From Streptomyces niveus (GTDB lineage Bacteria > Actinomycetota > Actinomycetes > Streptomycetales > Streptomycetaceae): a stretch of 64,000 bases of DNA. The notes under the pieces are model-generated. The model had not been told where the DNA came from. It saw nothing but the letters and a program-made list of their open reading frames with translations, and did no database searches. Location: the NCBI RefSeq assembly GCF_001723055.1, contig NZ_MDCR01000076.1:62001-126000 (forward strand). Direction: 5' to 3'. How positions within the stretch are numbered: position 1 is the first letter of the stretch; each line of letters opens with the position of its first letter. Position numbers and translations under genes: made by a program. Positions 52,565 through 61,090 of this stretch are shown piece after piece.

Positions 52565-52601
52565 AGGAGTGGCCCGGCGGGAATCCCGCCGGGCCACTCC
52601 T
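52565..52601. terminator. Terminator downstream of the DUF3107 gene
   Basis: Perfect 18-bp stem (52565-52582 with 52584-52601) around a single base, 18 bp past the stop of the DUF3107 gene. Confidence 0.85.
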
Positions 52602-52618
52602 CTGTCGCTGTGGTGCCC

Positions 52619-52846
52619 TTAGAGAGCGCCGAAGCCCACCCGTCGGGTCGTCGGCTCGCCGATCTCCACGTACGCGATCCGTTCGGCCGGTACGAGCACC
52701 TTCCGCCCCTTCTCGTCCGTGAGGCTGAGCAGCTTCGCCTTGCCGGCGAGTGCGTCGGCCACGGCGCTCTCGACCTCCTCGGCGGACTGCCCGCTCTCCA
52801 GAACGATCTCGCGGGGCGTGTGCTGCACGCCGATCTTGACCTCCAC
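52619..52846 (-). CDS. DUF3107 small protein
   Basis: 75 aa, start MEVKIGVQHTPREIVLESG, with GGAGG upstream on the minus strand. Middle EEVESAVADALAGKAKLLSL and end RIAYVEIGEPTTRRVGFGAL are typical of the actinobacterial DUF3107 family (Rv3208A relative, called tatAX there as I recall). A single small beta-alpha-beta domain that reads like an ATP-independent binding module; no Tat-like helix is present. It is downstream of the TetR gene in the same direction, 157 bp away. Confidence 0.9.
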   Translation of the reverse strand: MEVKIGVQHTPREIVLESGQSAEEVESAVADALAGKAKLLSLTDEKGRKVLVPAERIAYVEIGEPTTRRVGFGAL

Positions 52847-53002
52847 CGCTATGTCCCTCCGAACGGTCAGTGCGTTGCGCGGTCAACCGCGCGGTACGCA
52901 GCACACATTAGCCCGGAGAGACGCCGCCGATGACGGTGGTGGGGCACGCCCGCAGCGAACACGGACCGCGTCAGGAGGCCGGAGGGTCGGCTCGGCCGCC
53001 CG

Positions 53003-53653
53003 TCAGGCGCCGGGGTGCTGCTCGCTGCCGTGCAGCGGGAATCCGGCGATGCCGCGCCAGGCGAGGGAGGTGAGAAGCTCCACGGCCTTGTCGCGCGGGA
53101 TGACCGACTCGCTGGAGAGCCAGTAGCGCGCCACCACCTGGGAGACGCCGCCGAGTCCGACCGCCAGCATCATGGACTCCTCCTTGGAGAGGCCCGTGTC
53201 CGACGCGATCACGTCGGAGATCGCCTCCGCGCACTGGAGCGCCACCCGGTCCACGCGCTCACGCACGGCGGGCTCGTTCGTCAGGTCGGACTCGAAGACC
53301 AGCCGGAACGCGCCGCCCTCGTCCTCGACGTAGGCGAAGTACGCGTCCATCGTGGCCGCGACCCGGAGCTTGTTGTCGGACGTCGACGCCAGGGCCGTGC
53401 GCACGGCCTGGAGCAGCGCCTCGCAGTGCTGGTCCAGAAGGGCCAGGTAGAGGTCCAGCTTTCCCGGGAAGTGCTGGTAGAGGACGGGCTTGCTGACGCC
53501 GGCCCGCTCCGCGATGTCGTCCATCGCCGCGGCGTGGTACCCCTGTGCGACGAAGACTTCCTGAGCCGCGCCCAGAAGCTGATTGCGTCGAGCGCGGCGT
53601 GGCAGGCGCGTGCCTCGCGGGCGCGCCGCCTCGGTCTGCTCTATGGCTGTCAC
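53003..53653 (-). CDS. TetR family transcriptional regulator
   Basis: 216 aa from GTG 53653 with GGAGG upstream; the longer open frame is noncoding. The N-terminal helix-turn-helix (about 22-68) shows QLLGAAQEVFVAQGYHAAAMDDIAERAGVSKPVL in two parts and ends YQHFPGKLDLYLALL. The ligand domain has the actinobacterial TetR_C block TMDAYFAYVEDEGGAFRLVF and DLTNEPAVRERVD. Target genes unknown. It matches Rv3208, upstream of the DUF3107 gene, as I recall. Confidence 0.9.
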   Translation of the reverse strand: MTAIEQTEAARPRGTRLPRRARRNQLLGAAQEVFVAQGYHAAAMDDIAERAGVSKPVLYQHFPGKLDLYLALLDQHCEALLQAVRTALASTSDNKLRVAATMDAYFAYVEDEGGAFRLVFESDLTNEPAVRERVDRVALQCAEAISDVIASDTGLSKEESMMLAVGLGGVSQVVARYWLSSESVIPRDKAVELLTSLAWRGIAGFPLHGSEQHPGA

Positions 53654-53853
53654 GCCGCCTCCCAGAATCGTTCCGTGCGCGCTGTGCGCCGCCTTGCCAT
53701 CGTACTTTTGGGTAACCCGGCTGTGCGTGGTCAGGTCGCAGAATTTCACGGACCGGACAGTCGGGGGAGTCGGATATCCGTCCGGCCGCAAGATCGGCGG
53801 CGGAGAAAAGTATCCAATGCTGACAAAAGGCGAACCCGGTCCTGAGCGGGTAC

Positions 53854-54108
53854 TCAGCGGTAGTCGTCCTCGTCGAGAGAGACGATACGCGCCTGTTCGG
53901 CGGCGTCCGCCTCGTCGGCCTCGGCCGTATCGATGGGAGCCGGCGGATCGTCGTCGGACGGTTGTACGTCCGTGTGCTGCTCGGCGGCGTCGGCCTCCGG
54001 GGTCTCCTCGTCGAGTTCTCCGAGTTCGCCGGAATCCGCCTCGGCCCTCCGTTCTTCCTTGTCGCTGTCGTTCGGGAATATGTCCGGGTCGCTCGGGTCC
54101 GCCGACAT
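53854..54108 (-). CDS. Small acidic disordered protein
   Basis: 84 aa from ATG 54108 with AAAGGG upstream. More than a third of the residues are Asp/Glu (DPDIFPNDSDKEERRAEAD, ELDEETPEADAAEQ), with no hydrophobic core, cysteine or basic patch. Composition predicts full disorder. It lies upstream of the TetR gene in the same direction (200 bp) and divergent from the hydrolase gene. Function unknown; the ribosome site is the main support that it is translated. Confidence 0.65.
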   Translation of the reverse strand: MSADPSDPDIFPNDSDKEERRAEADSGELGELDEETPEADAAEQHTDVQPSDDDPPAPIDTAEADEADAAEQARIVSLDEDDYR

Positions 54109-54281
54109 GGGGCGCCCTTTCTTCTCCGGTCGTCTTCCGTCCGCTTCCGCCGCCCATTCACGAAATGAGGCGAATATGAACGCGTACTTCCGAGGGTAGG
54201 AGGTCCGCACCCTCGACGCTATGCGTTCCTGTGACGGTGAACACGCCGAACGGCGCGTGATCGTCTCGTAACATTGCCCGC

Positions 54282-55337
54282 ATGTCATCGACCGAGCTGC
54301 CGGAAACCCTCGCCGCCGCCGTCCCGCGCGTGAGTGCCGTCCGGGTCGCCGACGGCGAGCGGTTGCACACGGTCGCCCTGCCGGGCCTGACCATGACGGT
54401 CCGTTCGCGGCCCCCGGAGCGGCCCGGACTGCCCCGCGCGCTGTACGTGCACGGCCTCGGCGGGTCCTCGCAGAACTGGTCCGACCTGATGCCCCTGCTG
54501 GCCGACACCGTCGACGGCGAGGCGGTCGACCTGCCCGGCTTCGGCGACTCCCCGCCGCCGGACGACCGCAACTACTCGATCACCGGCCACGCGCGCGCCG
54601 TGATCCGGCTGCTCGACGCGCGCGGACGCGGCGCCGTGCATCTCTTCGGCAACTCCATGGGCGGCGCCGTCGCGACCCGGATCGCCGCCGCCCGGCCCGA
54701 CCTGGTGCGCAGCCTGACCCTCGTCTCGCCCGCGCTGCCCGAGCTCCGGGTGCAGCGCAACGCCGTGCCGACGGCCCTGCTGGCGCTGCCCGGTGTCGCC
54801 GCCCTGTTCGGGCGGATGACCCGCGAGTGGACGGCCGAGCAGCGTACGCGCGGCATGATGGCCCTCTGTTACGGCGACCCCGGCCGGGTCTCCGAGGAGG
54901 CGCTGCGGCACGCGGTGGAGGAGATGGAGCGGCGGCAGAGTCTGCCGTACTTCTGGGAGGCGATGACCCGCTCCACCCGGGGCATCGTCGACGCGTACAC
55001 CCTCGGCGGCCAGCAAGGGCTGTGGCGCCAGGCCGAGCGGGTCCTCGCGCCGACACTGCTGGTGTACGGAGGGCGGGATCAGCTCGTTTCGTACCGAATG
55101 GCACGCAAGGCGTCCTACGCTTTCCGTGATTCCCGACTCCTGACGCTTCCGGACGCCGGGCATGTTGCCATGATGGAGTACCCGGAGGTGGTCGCGAAGG
55201 CCGCGCGGGCGCTCATCCAGGAGTCCGAGAGGGCGGCGGATGAGACGAACGGGCGTGCCGGCCGTAATGACGGTGGAGGCGGCGACGCCCTGGGCGACGA
55301 GGGCGACAACGGCGGTAACGACAGTGGCGGGAGCTGA
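54282..55337 (+). CDS. Alpha/beta hydrolase
   Basis: 351 aa. YVHGLGGSSQNWSDLMPLL, nucleophile elbow FGNSMGGAVA, late Asp in VYGGRDQLVS and His in DAGHVAMMEYP. The last 35 residues form a Gly/Asn/Asp-rich tail (GGGGDALGDEGDNGGND) not part of the fold. TAACAT (54269-54274) lies 7 nt before the ATG, so the message is probably leaderless. The DUF3152 gene starts 8 bp downstream and is likely in the same operon. Confidence 0.88.
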   Translation: MSSTELPETLAAAVPRVSAVRVADGERLHTVALPGLTMTVRSRPPERPGLPRALYVHGLGGSSQNWSDLMPLLADTVDGEAVDLPGFGDSPPPDDRNYSITGHARAVIRLLDARGRGAVHLFGNSMGGAVATRIAAARPDLVRSLTLVSPALPELRVQRNAVPTALLALPGVAALFGRMTREWTAEQRTRGMMALCYGDPGRVSEEALRHAVEEMERRQSLPYFWEAMTRSTRGIVDAYTLGGQQGLWRQAERVLAPTLLVYGGRDQLVSYRMARKASYAFRDSRLLTLPDAGHVAMMEYPEVVAKAARALIQESERAADETNGRAGRNDGGGGDALGDEGDNGGNDSGGS

Positions 55338-55345
55338 TCCGGGGC

Positions 55346-56728
55346 GTGGGACGACACAGCCGTAAAGGCCCCGCACCCCAGGGATCCGACAGCAGGAAGA
55401 GGCCGGCCGCCGCGAGCCGCCCGCCGGCCGGTGAGCGGGAGGCGCCGCCCGGCCCGCCCCCCGGTGAACGTGAACGCGCCGACCCGGCGTACGGGACCCC
55501 CGCGCACGGCGTGCCCCAGGTACGCGGCGGACACCCCGAGCACCATGAGCCGGGCGGTGGCTGGGGCGAGCAGGGGCGGTACGGGGACCCGCGGGGTCCG
55601 GGCGGGCGGTCCCGTCCGGCGCCGGCCCCTCAGGGCCGGGTACCGGGACCGCGCCGTGAGTTCATCGACGCCTTCGACGCGCCGGCCCCTCCGTACGGAT
55701 CGGGCACCGGCACAGGTTCCGGCACCGGCTTCGGTACGGACGCCGACGGCGGGCAGTGGCGGCCCGATCCGTACGCCCCCGTCACCGACTGGGACGACAA
55801 GAACAGCCATCCCCGCGCGGCCCTGGCCGCCGACTCCGGGCGTGGCTCCGACCAGGACGGCCCCGAGGCCGCCCCGGGCGCCGACGGCGCCGACGGGCGG
55901 CCCGCCAAGGGCGGTCTGGGACGCGCCTTCACCGGGATAGCGGCGGCGGCCGTGACGACGGTGCTCGCCGTCGTGGTGGCCGGTCAGGTCACCGACGGCC
56001 GTGACTCCCGGGCCGACGCGCTGCCCTCCGGCGGGCTCGCCCGCGACGGCGAGGACGCCGCCTCGCGCTCGGACGACAGGCGGAGCGCGCCGAAGGAGTC
56101 CGTGGCGCCGGCCCCCGCGCCGCCGCCCACCTACGCCCAGTTGATGGCCAAGCAGTTCCCGCTGGCCGCCGATCTCGCGGGGCCGGGGGAGTTCGAGGCG
56201 GTCCCCGGGCTCGCCAAGGCGCCCGGCAAGGGCGAGAAGATCACGTATCGGATCGACATCGAGAAGGGCCTCGGGCTCGACCGGAAACTGTTCGCCGACG
56301 CGGTGCAGAAAACCCTGAACGACGACCGGAGCTGGGCCCACAACGGCGCCATGACCTTCGAGCGGATCTCCGGCGGCTCGCCCCGGTTCGTGATCACGCT
56401 GGCGAGCCCGGGGACGACGGCCGAGTGGTGCGCCAAGTCCGGTCTGGACACCACCATCGACAACGTGTCCTGCGACTCCGCCGCGACCGATCGCGTCATG
56501 ATCAACGCGTACCGCTGGGCGCAGGGGGCCAAGACATACGGCCCCAAGGCGATGTTCACCTACCGGCAGATGCTCATCAACCACGAGATCGGCCACCGGC
56601 TCGGATACGACCACGTGAGCTGCAAGACGCCCGGCTCGCTCGCGCCCGTGATGCAGCAGCAGACGAAGACGCTCGATCTCGACGGCGTGAAGTGCAAGCC
56701 CAACCCGTGGGCGTACCCCGGCAGTTGA
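55346..56728 (+). CDS. DUF3152 zincin-like membrane-anchored metalloprotease
   Basis: 460 aa, GTG start 8 bp after the hydrolase stop. Residues 1-190 are cytoplasmic, basic and Pro/Gly-rich. One membrane helix at about 194-213. The outer DUF3152 domain carries NHEIGHRLGYDHVSC near residues 412-426, a perfect HExxHxxGxxH zinc-protease motif, and paired cysteines (WCAK..., VSCDS, SCKTPG) that may form disulfides. The family is uncharacterised; protease activity is inferred from the motif. Matches Rv3207c (DUF3152) beside moeB as I recall. Confidence 0.87.
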   Translation: MGRHSRKGPAPQGSDSRKRPAAASRPPAGEREAPPGPPPGERERADPAYGTPAHGVPQVRGGHPEHHEPGGGWGEQGRYGDPRGPGGRSRPAPAPQGRVPGPRREFIDAFDAPAPPYGSGTGTGSGTGFGTDADGGQWRPDPYAPVTDWDDKNSHPRAALAADSGRGSDQDGPEAAPGADGADGRPAKGGLGRAFTGIAAAAVTTVLAVVVAGQVTDGRDSRADALPSGGLARDGEDAASRSDDRRSAPKESVAPAPAPPPTYAQLMAKQFPLAADLAGPGEFEAVPGLAKAPGKGEKITYRIDIEKGLGLDRKLFADAVQKTLNDDRSWAHNGAMTFERISGGSPRFVITLASPGTTAEWCAKSGLDTTIDNVSCDSAATDRVMINAYRWAQGAKTYGPKAMFTYRQMLINHEIGHRLGYDHVSCKTPGSLAPVMQQQTKTLDLDGVKCKPNPWAYPGS

Positions 56729-56937
56729 GGCACCGGCCGGAGCCTGACGCAGTGTGACCGAACGGGTCCATAGCGCGACGGAACGCTACCGCGGTGCGAA
56801 AGTTACGTGCATTCACCCCTTCTGGTGGTGCGACGGACAACCGTCCGCCGTTCCACCGTCATGTCCGCTTACGGTCGTCCCGCTGTGAGTCGCCGATCCA
56901 ACGGCGGCTTCCCACAAGGGAGATCAGGGGTGTGCTC

Positions 56938-58788
56938 GTGCGTATCGGACTACTCACGGACGGTGGCTACCCGTACGCGACGGGTGAGTCCAGGCTGTGG
57001 TGCGACCGGCTCGTACGCGGGCTCGCGCAGCACGAGTTCGACGTCTACGCGCTCAGCCGCAGCGCCCAGCAGGAGGGCAACGGCTGGATCCAGCTGCCGC
57101 CCTCCGTACTGAGGGTGCGCACCGCGCCCCTCTGGTCGGCGCAGGGCGACGGGAGGGCGTACGGGCGGCGCGAACGGCGGCGTTTCGTGGGGCACTTCGA
57201 GGAGCTGATCACCGCCGTCCGCACCCCGGACGAGGGCGCCGCCGAGGGCGGGGGCGGCGACCGCGCGCGCCACACGGCCGCCTTCGCCGAAGGGCTGTAC
57301 GGGCTCGCCGAACTGGCACGCGACCACGGCGGCCTGGCCACGGCCCTGCGTTCGGAGACCGCCGTACGGATCCTGGAATCCGCCTGCCACGCACCCGGCG
57401 CACGCCGGGGCGTGCGCGGTGCCACCGTCCCCGACTACCTGGTCTTCGCCGACCAGTTGGAGCGCGCGCTGCGCCCGCTCTCCCTCGACTGGTACGACGA
57501 CGAAGGCCTCGGCGCCGTCGACCTGTGCCACGCGACGACGGGCGGATCCGCCGCCCTGGCCGGACTTCTGGCCAAACGCTTCTTCGGTACGCCGCTGCTG
57601 GTCACCGAGTACGGCGTCCAGCTCCGCGCCCACTACCTGGCCGCCGGATCCGGCGGTGACGCGCCCCTGCGCGCGCCGGTGCGCGCCCTGCTCGCGGCCT
57701 TCCAGGGCCGGCTCGCCGCCGAGGTCTACCGACAGGCCGCCGTCATCACCCCGGGCAACACCCACGCGCGGCGCTGGCAGGAGCGCTGCGGCGCCGACCG
57801 CGCCAAACTGCGCACCGTCTACCCCGGGATGGAGACCGAGCGCTTCGCCGCGCTGGGCGAGCGCGAGGCGGGCGGCGACAGCGGCGACCCGCGCACCCTC
57901 GTCTGGGTCGGACGGATCGAGCCCGCCAAGGACCTCATCTCCCTGCTGCACGCCTTCGCCGACATCCGTAAGGAGGAGCCCGAGGCGCGGCTGCGGATCA
58001 TCGGCGCCGCCGCGCAGGGCGCGGAGGCGACGGCGTATCTCGCCCACTGCCGGGCGCTGGCCGCCCAGTTGTTCCCCGACGAGGCGGCCGACGCGCACGC
58101 CGTGGGCGACAACTGCGTCTCCTTCGAGGAGGTCGGCGGGCCCGGGGCGCCCGAACTGGTGGACGCGTACGCGGCGGGCGGCGTGATCGTCCTGTCCAGC
58201 ATCGTCGAGGGCTTCCCGGTCAGCCTGGTCGAGGCGATGTTCTGCGGGCGCGCGACGGTCTCCACCGACGTCGGCGCGGTCGTCGAAGTCATCGGCGGCA
58301 CGGGGCTCGTGGTGCCCCCGCGCAATCCGCGGGCGCTCGCCGACGCGTGCGTCGCGCTGTTGCGCGACCCCCGGCGGCGCGAACGGCTGGGCGCCGCCGC
58401 GCGGGCCCGCGCGCTCGAACTCTTCACCGTCGAGCAGAACGTGGCGGCCTTCCACGGCATCTATCTGGAGCTGATCTCGCACGCCCCGGTCCGGCGCCCG
58501 GCCGAGACCGTGGACGCGCACGGCGAGCCGCTGCCGTTCGCCAACCCGGCGGAGGCGTACGTACCCGGCCACTGGACGGCCGGGCGGGCCGGCACCGTAA
58601 CGGCACCGACACCGGGACCCGTGCCGGGGCCCGTGCCGATGGTGCCGCCCGTCTCGATGCCCCGGCCGCCGACCGTCCCCGTTCCTGTCCCCGTCGCCAT
58701 GTCCTCGACCGCGAGGCCGCGGGCGTCGCGTCCTGCGGAGGCGGTCGGTGCGGTCGCCGGACCGACCCGGGGGGAGAGCGATGTCTGA
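56938..58788 (+). CDS. PelF-like glycosyltransferase (DUF3492 + GT4)
   Basis: 616 aa from GTG 56938 (AGGGG 7 nt upstream; GTG 56932 is in frame too). The N-terminal DUF3492 part is typical of PelF-type enzymes: RIGLLTDGGYPYATGESR, VDLCHATTGGSAALAGLLA and TPLLVTEYGVQLRAHYLAA. The GT4 domain follows (LVWVGRIEPAKDLISLLHAF), with the E-x7-E nucleotide-sugar motif in EGFPVSLVEAMFCGRA. The C-terminal 60 residues are Pro/Val repeats. It probably polymerises a surface glycan. The next gene overlaps it by 8 bp. Confidence 0.9.
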   Translation: MRIGLLTDGGYPYATGESRLWCDRLVRGLAQHEFDVYALSRSAQQEGNGWIQLPPSVLRVRTAPLWSAQGDGRAYGRRERRRFVGHFEELITAVRTPDEGAAEGGGGDRARHTAAFAEGLYGLAELARDHGGLATALRSETAVRILESACHAPGARRGVRGATVPDYLVFADQLERALRPLSLDWYDDEGLGAVDLCHATTGGSAALAGLLAKRFFGTPLLVTEYGVQLRAHYLAAGSGGDAPLRAPVRALLAAFQGRLAAEVYRQAAVITPGNTHARRWQERCGADRAKLRTVYPGMETERFAALGEREAGGDSGDPRTLVWVGRIEPAKDLISLLHAFADIRKEEPEARLRIIGAAAQGAEATAYLAHCRALAAQLFPDEAADAHAVGDNCVSFEEVGGPGAPELVDAYAAGGVIVLSSIVEGFPVSLVEAMFCGRATVSTDVGAVVEVIGGTGLVVPPRNPRALADACVALLRDPRRRERLGAAARARALELFTVEQNVAAFHGIYLELISHAPVRRPAETVDAHGEPLPFANPAEAYVPGHWTAGRAGTVTAPTPGPVPGPVPMVPPVSMPRPPTVPVPVPVAMSSTARPRASRPAEAVGAVAGPTRGESDV

Positions 58789-59926
58789 CACCGGCACCAC
58801 CTCCCCGGGGACAACGAGACCCGCGCGCCGGGCCGGCGGCCCCGCGGACCCCGTCAAGACCCTGATGCACAGCCACCGCGAACTGTGCGAACGCGCCGTC
58901 GACCCGCTGGAGATCGCGGCCGGTCTGGAGGCGCACGGCGTCACCGACCGCGCCGCCGCGCGCTTCCGCCACCGGGACGTCTTCTCCCTCGCCGAGGAGC
59001 TGTACGCGCGCGTGCCCCGCGCCACCGACAGCGGCCCGGACACCACCGTCGCGGCCGCCCCCCATCCGTCGCGGGCCGGTGATCCGCGCGCCGGGTGGGC
59101 GCTGCGCACGCTGCTCCCGGGCGCCGTGTGCGCCGCCGCCCTCCTCGCCCTGCGGTACGCCGGCGGAACCGGCGCGGGGATACGTCTCGCGATAGGCGCG
59201 GCGGGGGCCGTCGCCCTCGCCGTCGCGCTCACCATCGCCCTGCGGCGCGGCCCGCTGCGCGTGGAGGGCCACACGGCGCGCGTCTCGCGCCTGTGGGTGT
59301 GCTGGCTGCTGGCGTACACGCTGTACGGCGACGGGCTGCCGCGCGTACTGCACGCCGGGACCGGCGACGGACGCCCGGCGACCACGCCCCTGACCGACGC
59401 GGCGACGCCACTGGTGGCCCTGGCGTTCGCCGTGGCACCCGCCGCCTGGTGCGCCCATCTGCTGTCCGTACAGGCGCGGCGCAGGCTCACCGACAGCCGT
59501 GGACTGGCCGAGTTCGCCTCCCGGACACGGCCGGTGCTGCTCGCCCTGTTCGCGCTGTACGCCGGCGCGCTGACCGCCCTGGCCCTCCTCGCCGAACTCG
59601 TCCTCGGCGGCAGACCGGGCAGCGGTCACCTGGCCGCGACCGTGGCCCTCGGCTCCCTGCTCCTCCTCGCCCGGCTCCTCACCGTCCACGGCTTCCCGAA
59701 GGCGGCGGCGACCGGCCTCGTCACCGCCTGCGCCGTCGAGGCGGTGGCCCTCGCACTCGCCGCGGCCGGCCGTGTCCCCGGCCTCGAAAGCGCCGCCGTT
59801 CCCGTCCGGGCCCTGGCCGACGCGGGCGGAGCCGGCGCCGTACCGGCCCTCGCCTGCGGCGCCGCCGCGCTCGGCCTGCTGATCCACGCCGCCGTCACCC
59901 TGTCCCGGGCCTCGGCCCACACCTGA
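58781..59926 (+). CDS. Polytopic membrane protein of the glycan module
   Basis: 381 aa from ATG 58781, GGGGAGAG upstream, overlapping the glycosyltransferase gene by 8 bp. Residues 25-80 are cytoplasmic and helical (LMHSHRELCERAVDPLEIAA). Then about eight or nine membrane helices, Ala/Leu-rich. No transport motif is visible; it is not recognisably PelG or Wzx, although its place next to a PelF-like enzyme suggests an export or synthase-partner role. Confidence 0.82.
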   Translation: MSDTGTTSPGTTRPARRAGGPADPVKTLMHSHRELCERAVDPLEIAAGLEAHGVTDRAAARFRHRDVFSLAEELYARVPRATDSGPDTTVAAAPHPSRAGDPRAGWALRTLLPGAVCAAALLALRYAGGTGAGIRLAIGAAGAVALAVALTIALRRGPLRVEGHTARVSRLWVCWLLAYTLYGDGLPRVLHAGTGDGRPATTPLTDAATPLVALAFAVAPAAWCAHLLSVQARRRLTDSRGLAEFASRTRPVLLALFALYAGALTALALLAELVLGGRPGSGHLAATVALGSLLLLARLLTVHGFPKAAATGLVTACAVEAVALALAAAGRVPGLESAAVPVRALADAGGAGAVPALACGAAALGLLIHAAVTLSRASAHT

Positions 59927-60059
59927 CCGGCGGACCGCCGACCACCGGCGCACGCCCCCGTCCGGGCCGCCCGTCCGGACCCAGAGACCTCCCGCGGAGC
60001 CGACGCCGCGGGCGTAACCCCGAACCGCAGAGCAACACCCTCTAAGGAGACGACAGAAC

Positions 60060-60113
60060 ATGACCCCTCAACCCCCAGCACCGGCGCGTCGGAAGCAAGG
60101 GGCAGCGCGATGA
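60060..60113 (+). CDS. Possible 17-residue leader ORF before the epimerase gene
   Basis: ATG 60060 with AGGAG 10 nt upstream opens MTPQPPAPARRKQGAAR and stops at TGA 60111-60113, overlapping the epimerase ATG (ATGA). It could couple translation, or it could be the remains of an original start separated by a frameshift. Too short to judge by composition. Confidence 0.4.
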   Translation: MTPQPPAPARRKQGAAR

Positions 60114-61090
60114 GGGTCCTGCTGCTCGGTGCCAACGGTTTCCTCGGGCGCTTCGTCGCCGACCGGCTGCTCGCCGACCCGGCCGTGCATCTGACCGCGC
60201 TCGGGCGCGGCGACGACGCCGACGTACGGTTCGACCTCGCCGGCGGCAGCCCCGGAGCGCTCACCCGCTTCCTGGACGCCGTCCACCCGGGCGTCGTCAT
60301 CAACTGCGCCGGCGCCACCCGGGGCGGCGCCCGCGACCTGACCCGGCACAACACCGTCGCCGTCGCGACCGTCTGCGAGGCGCTGCGCCGCAGCGGCTGC
60401 GGTGCCCGCCTCGTCCAGCTCGGCTGCTCCTCCGAGTACGGGCCCTCGCAGCCCGGCTCGTCCACCGCCGAGGACGCGGTGCCCCGGCCCGGCGGGCCGT
60501 ACGGCGTGAGCAAGCTGGCCGCCAGTGAGCTGGTGCTCGGCGCCGGCCTCGACGCCGTCGTCCTGCGCGTCTTCTCGCCCGTCGGACCCGGCACACCCGC
60601 GGGCTCCCCGCTCGGCCGCCTCGCCGAGGCGATGCGCCGCGCCATGCAGTCCGGCGACGGCGAGCTGAAGCTCAGCGGGCTCGGCGTCCAGCGCGACTTC
60701 GTCGACGTACGCGACGTGGCCCGCGCCGTCCACGCCGCCTCGCTCTCCGCAGCCCAGGGCGTCGTCAACATCGGTACGGGGCGAGCCGTCCGGCTCAGGG
60801 ACGCCGCCGCCGTCCTCGCGCGGGTCGCCGGATACGGCGGCGCCCTGCACGAACTCGACGCGCTCACCGGCGCGCAGCGCCCCGCACCCGGGCACGCCAC
60901 CCTCGGCCCGCAGCGCGGCGAGCACCCCTCCGAGCACCTGGGCAGCGGCCCGTTCCCGTACCCCGACGGCTGCGGCGGCTGGCAGCAGGCGGACGTCCGC
61001 ACCGCGCGCGACCGGCTCGGCTGGCGGCCCCGGATCAATCTGGAGGAATCCCTCGCCGACATCTGGATGGAGGCCGCGTGTCGCATCTGA
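60110..61090 (+). CDS. NAD-dependent sugar epimerase/dehydratase (extended SDR)
   Basis: 326 aa, ATG with AAGGGG 7 nt upstream. Rossmann motif LLGANGFLGRF, then NCAGATRGGARDL. The catalytic set is Ser in LGCSSEYGPS and YxxxK in YGVSKLAAS. It is close to UDP-hexose or dTDP-sugar epimerases; the substrate is unknown. An epimerase in this place would supply an activated sugar (for example a UDP-galacto form) for the PelF-like transferase. Its end overlaps the spherulin-4 gene by 13 bp. Confidence 0.88.
   Translation: MRVLLLGANGFLGRFVADRLLADPAVHLTALGRGDDADVRFDLAGGSPGALTRFLDAVHPGVVINCAGATRGGARDLTRHNTVAVATVCEALRRSGCGARLVQLGCSSEYGPSQPGSSTAEDAVPRPGGPYGVSKLAASELVLGAGLDAVVLRVFSPVGPGTPAGSPLGRLAEAMRRAMQSGDGELKLSGLGVQRDFVDVRDVARAVHAASLSAAQGVVNIGTGRAVRLRDAAAVLARVAGYGGALHELDALTGAQRPAPGHATLGPQRGEHPSEHLGSGPFPYPDGCGGWQQADVRTARDRLGWRPRINLEESLADIWMEAACRI

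Noticed and set aside
53003..54157. 384-codon version of the TetR gene
   Set aside because: The first 168 codons lack coding bias and overlap the acidic-protein gene; GTG 53653 has GGAGG at the right distance.
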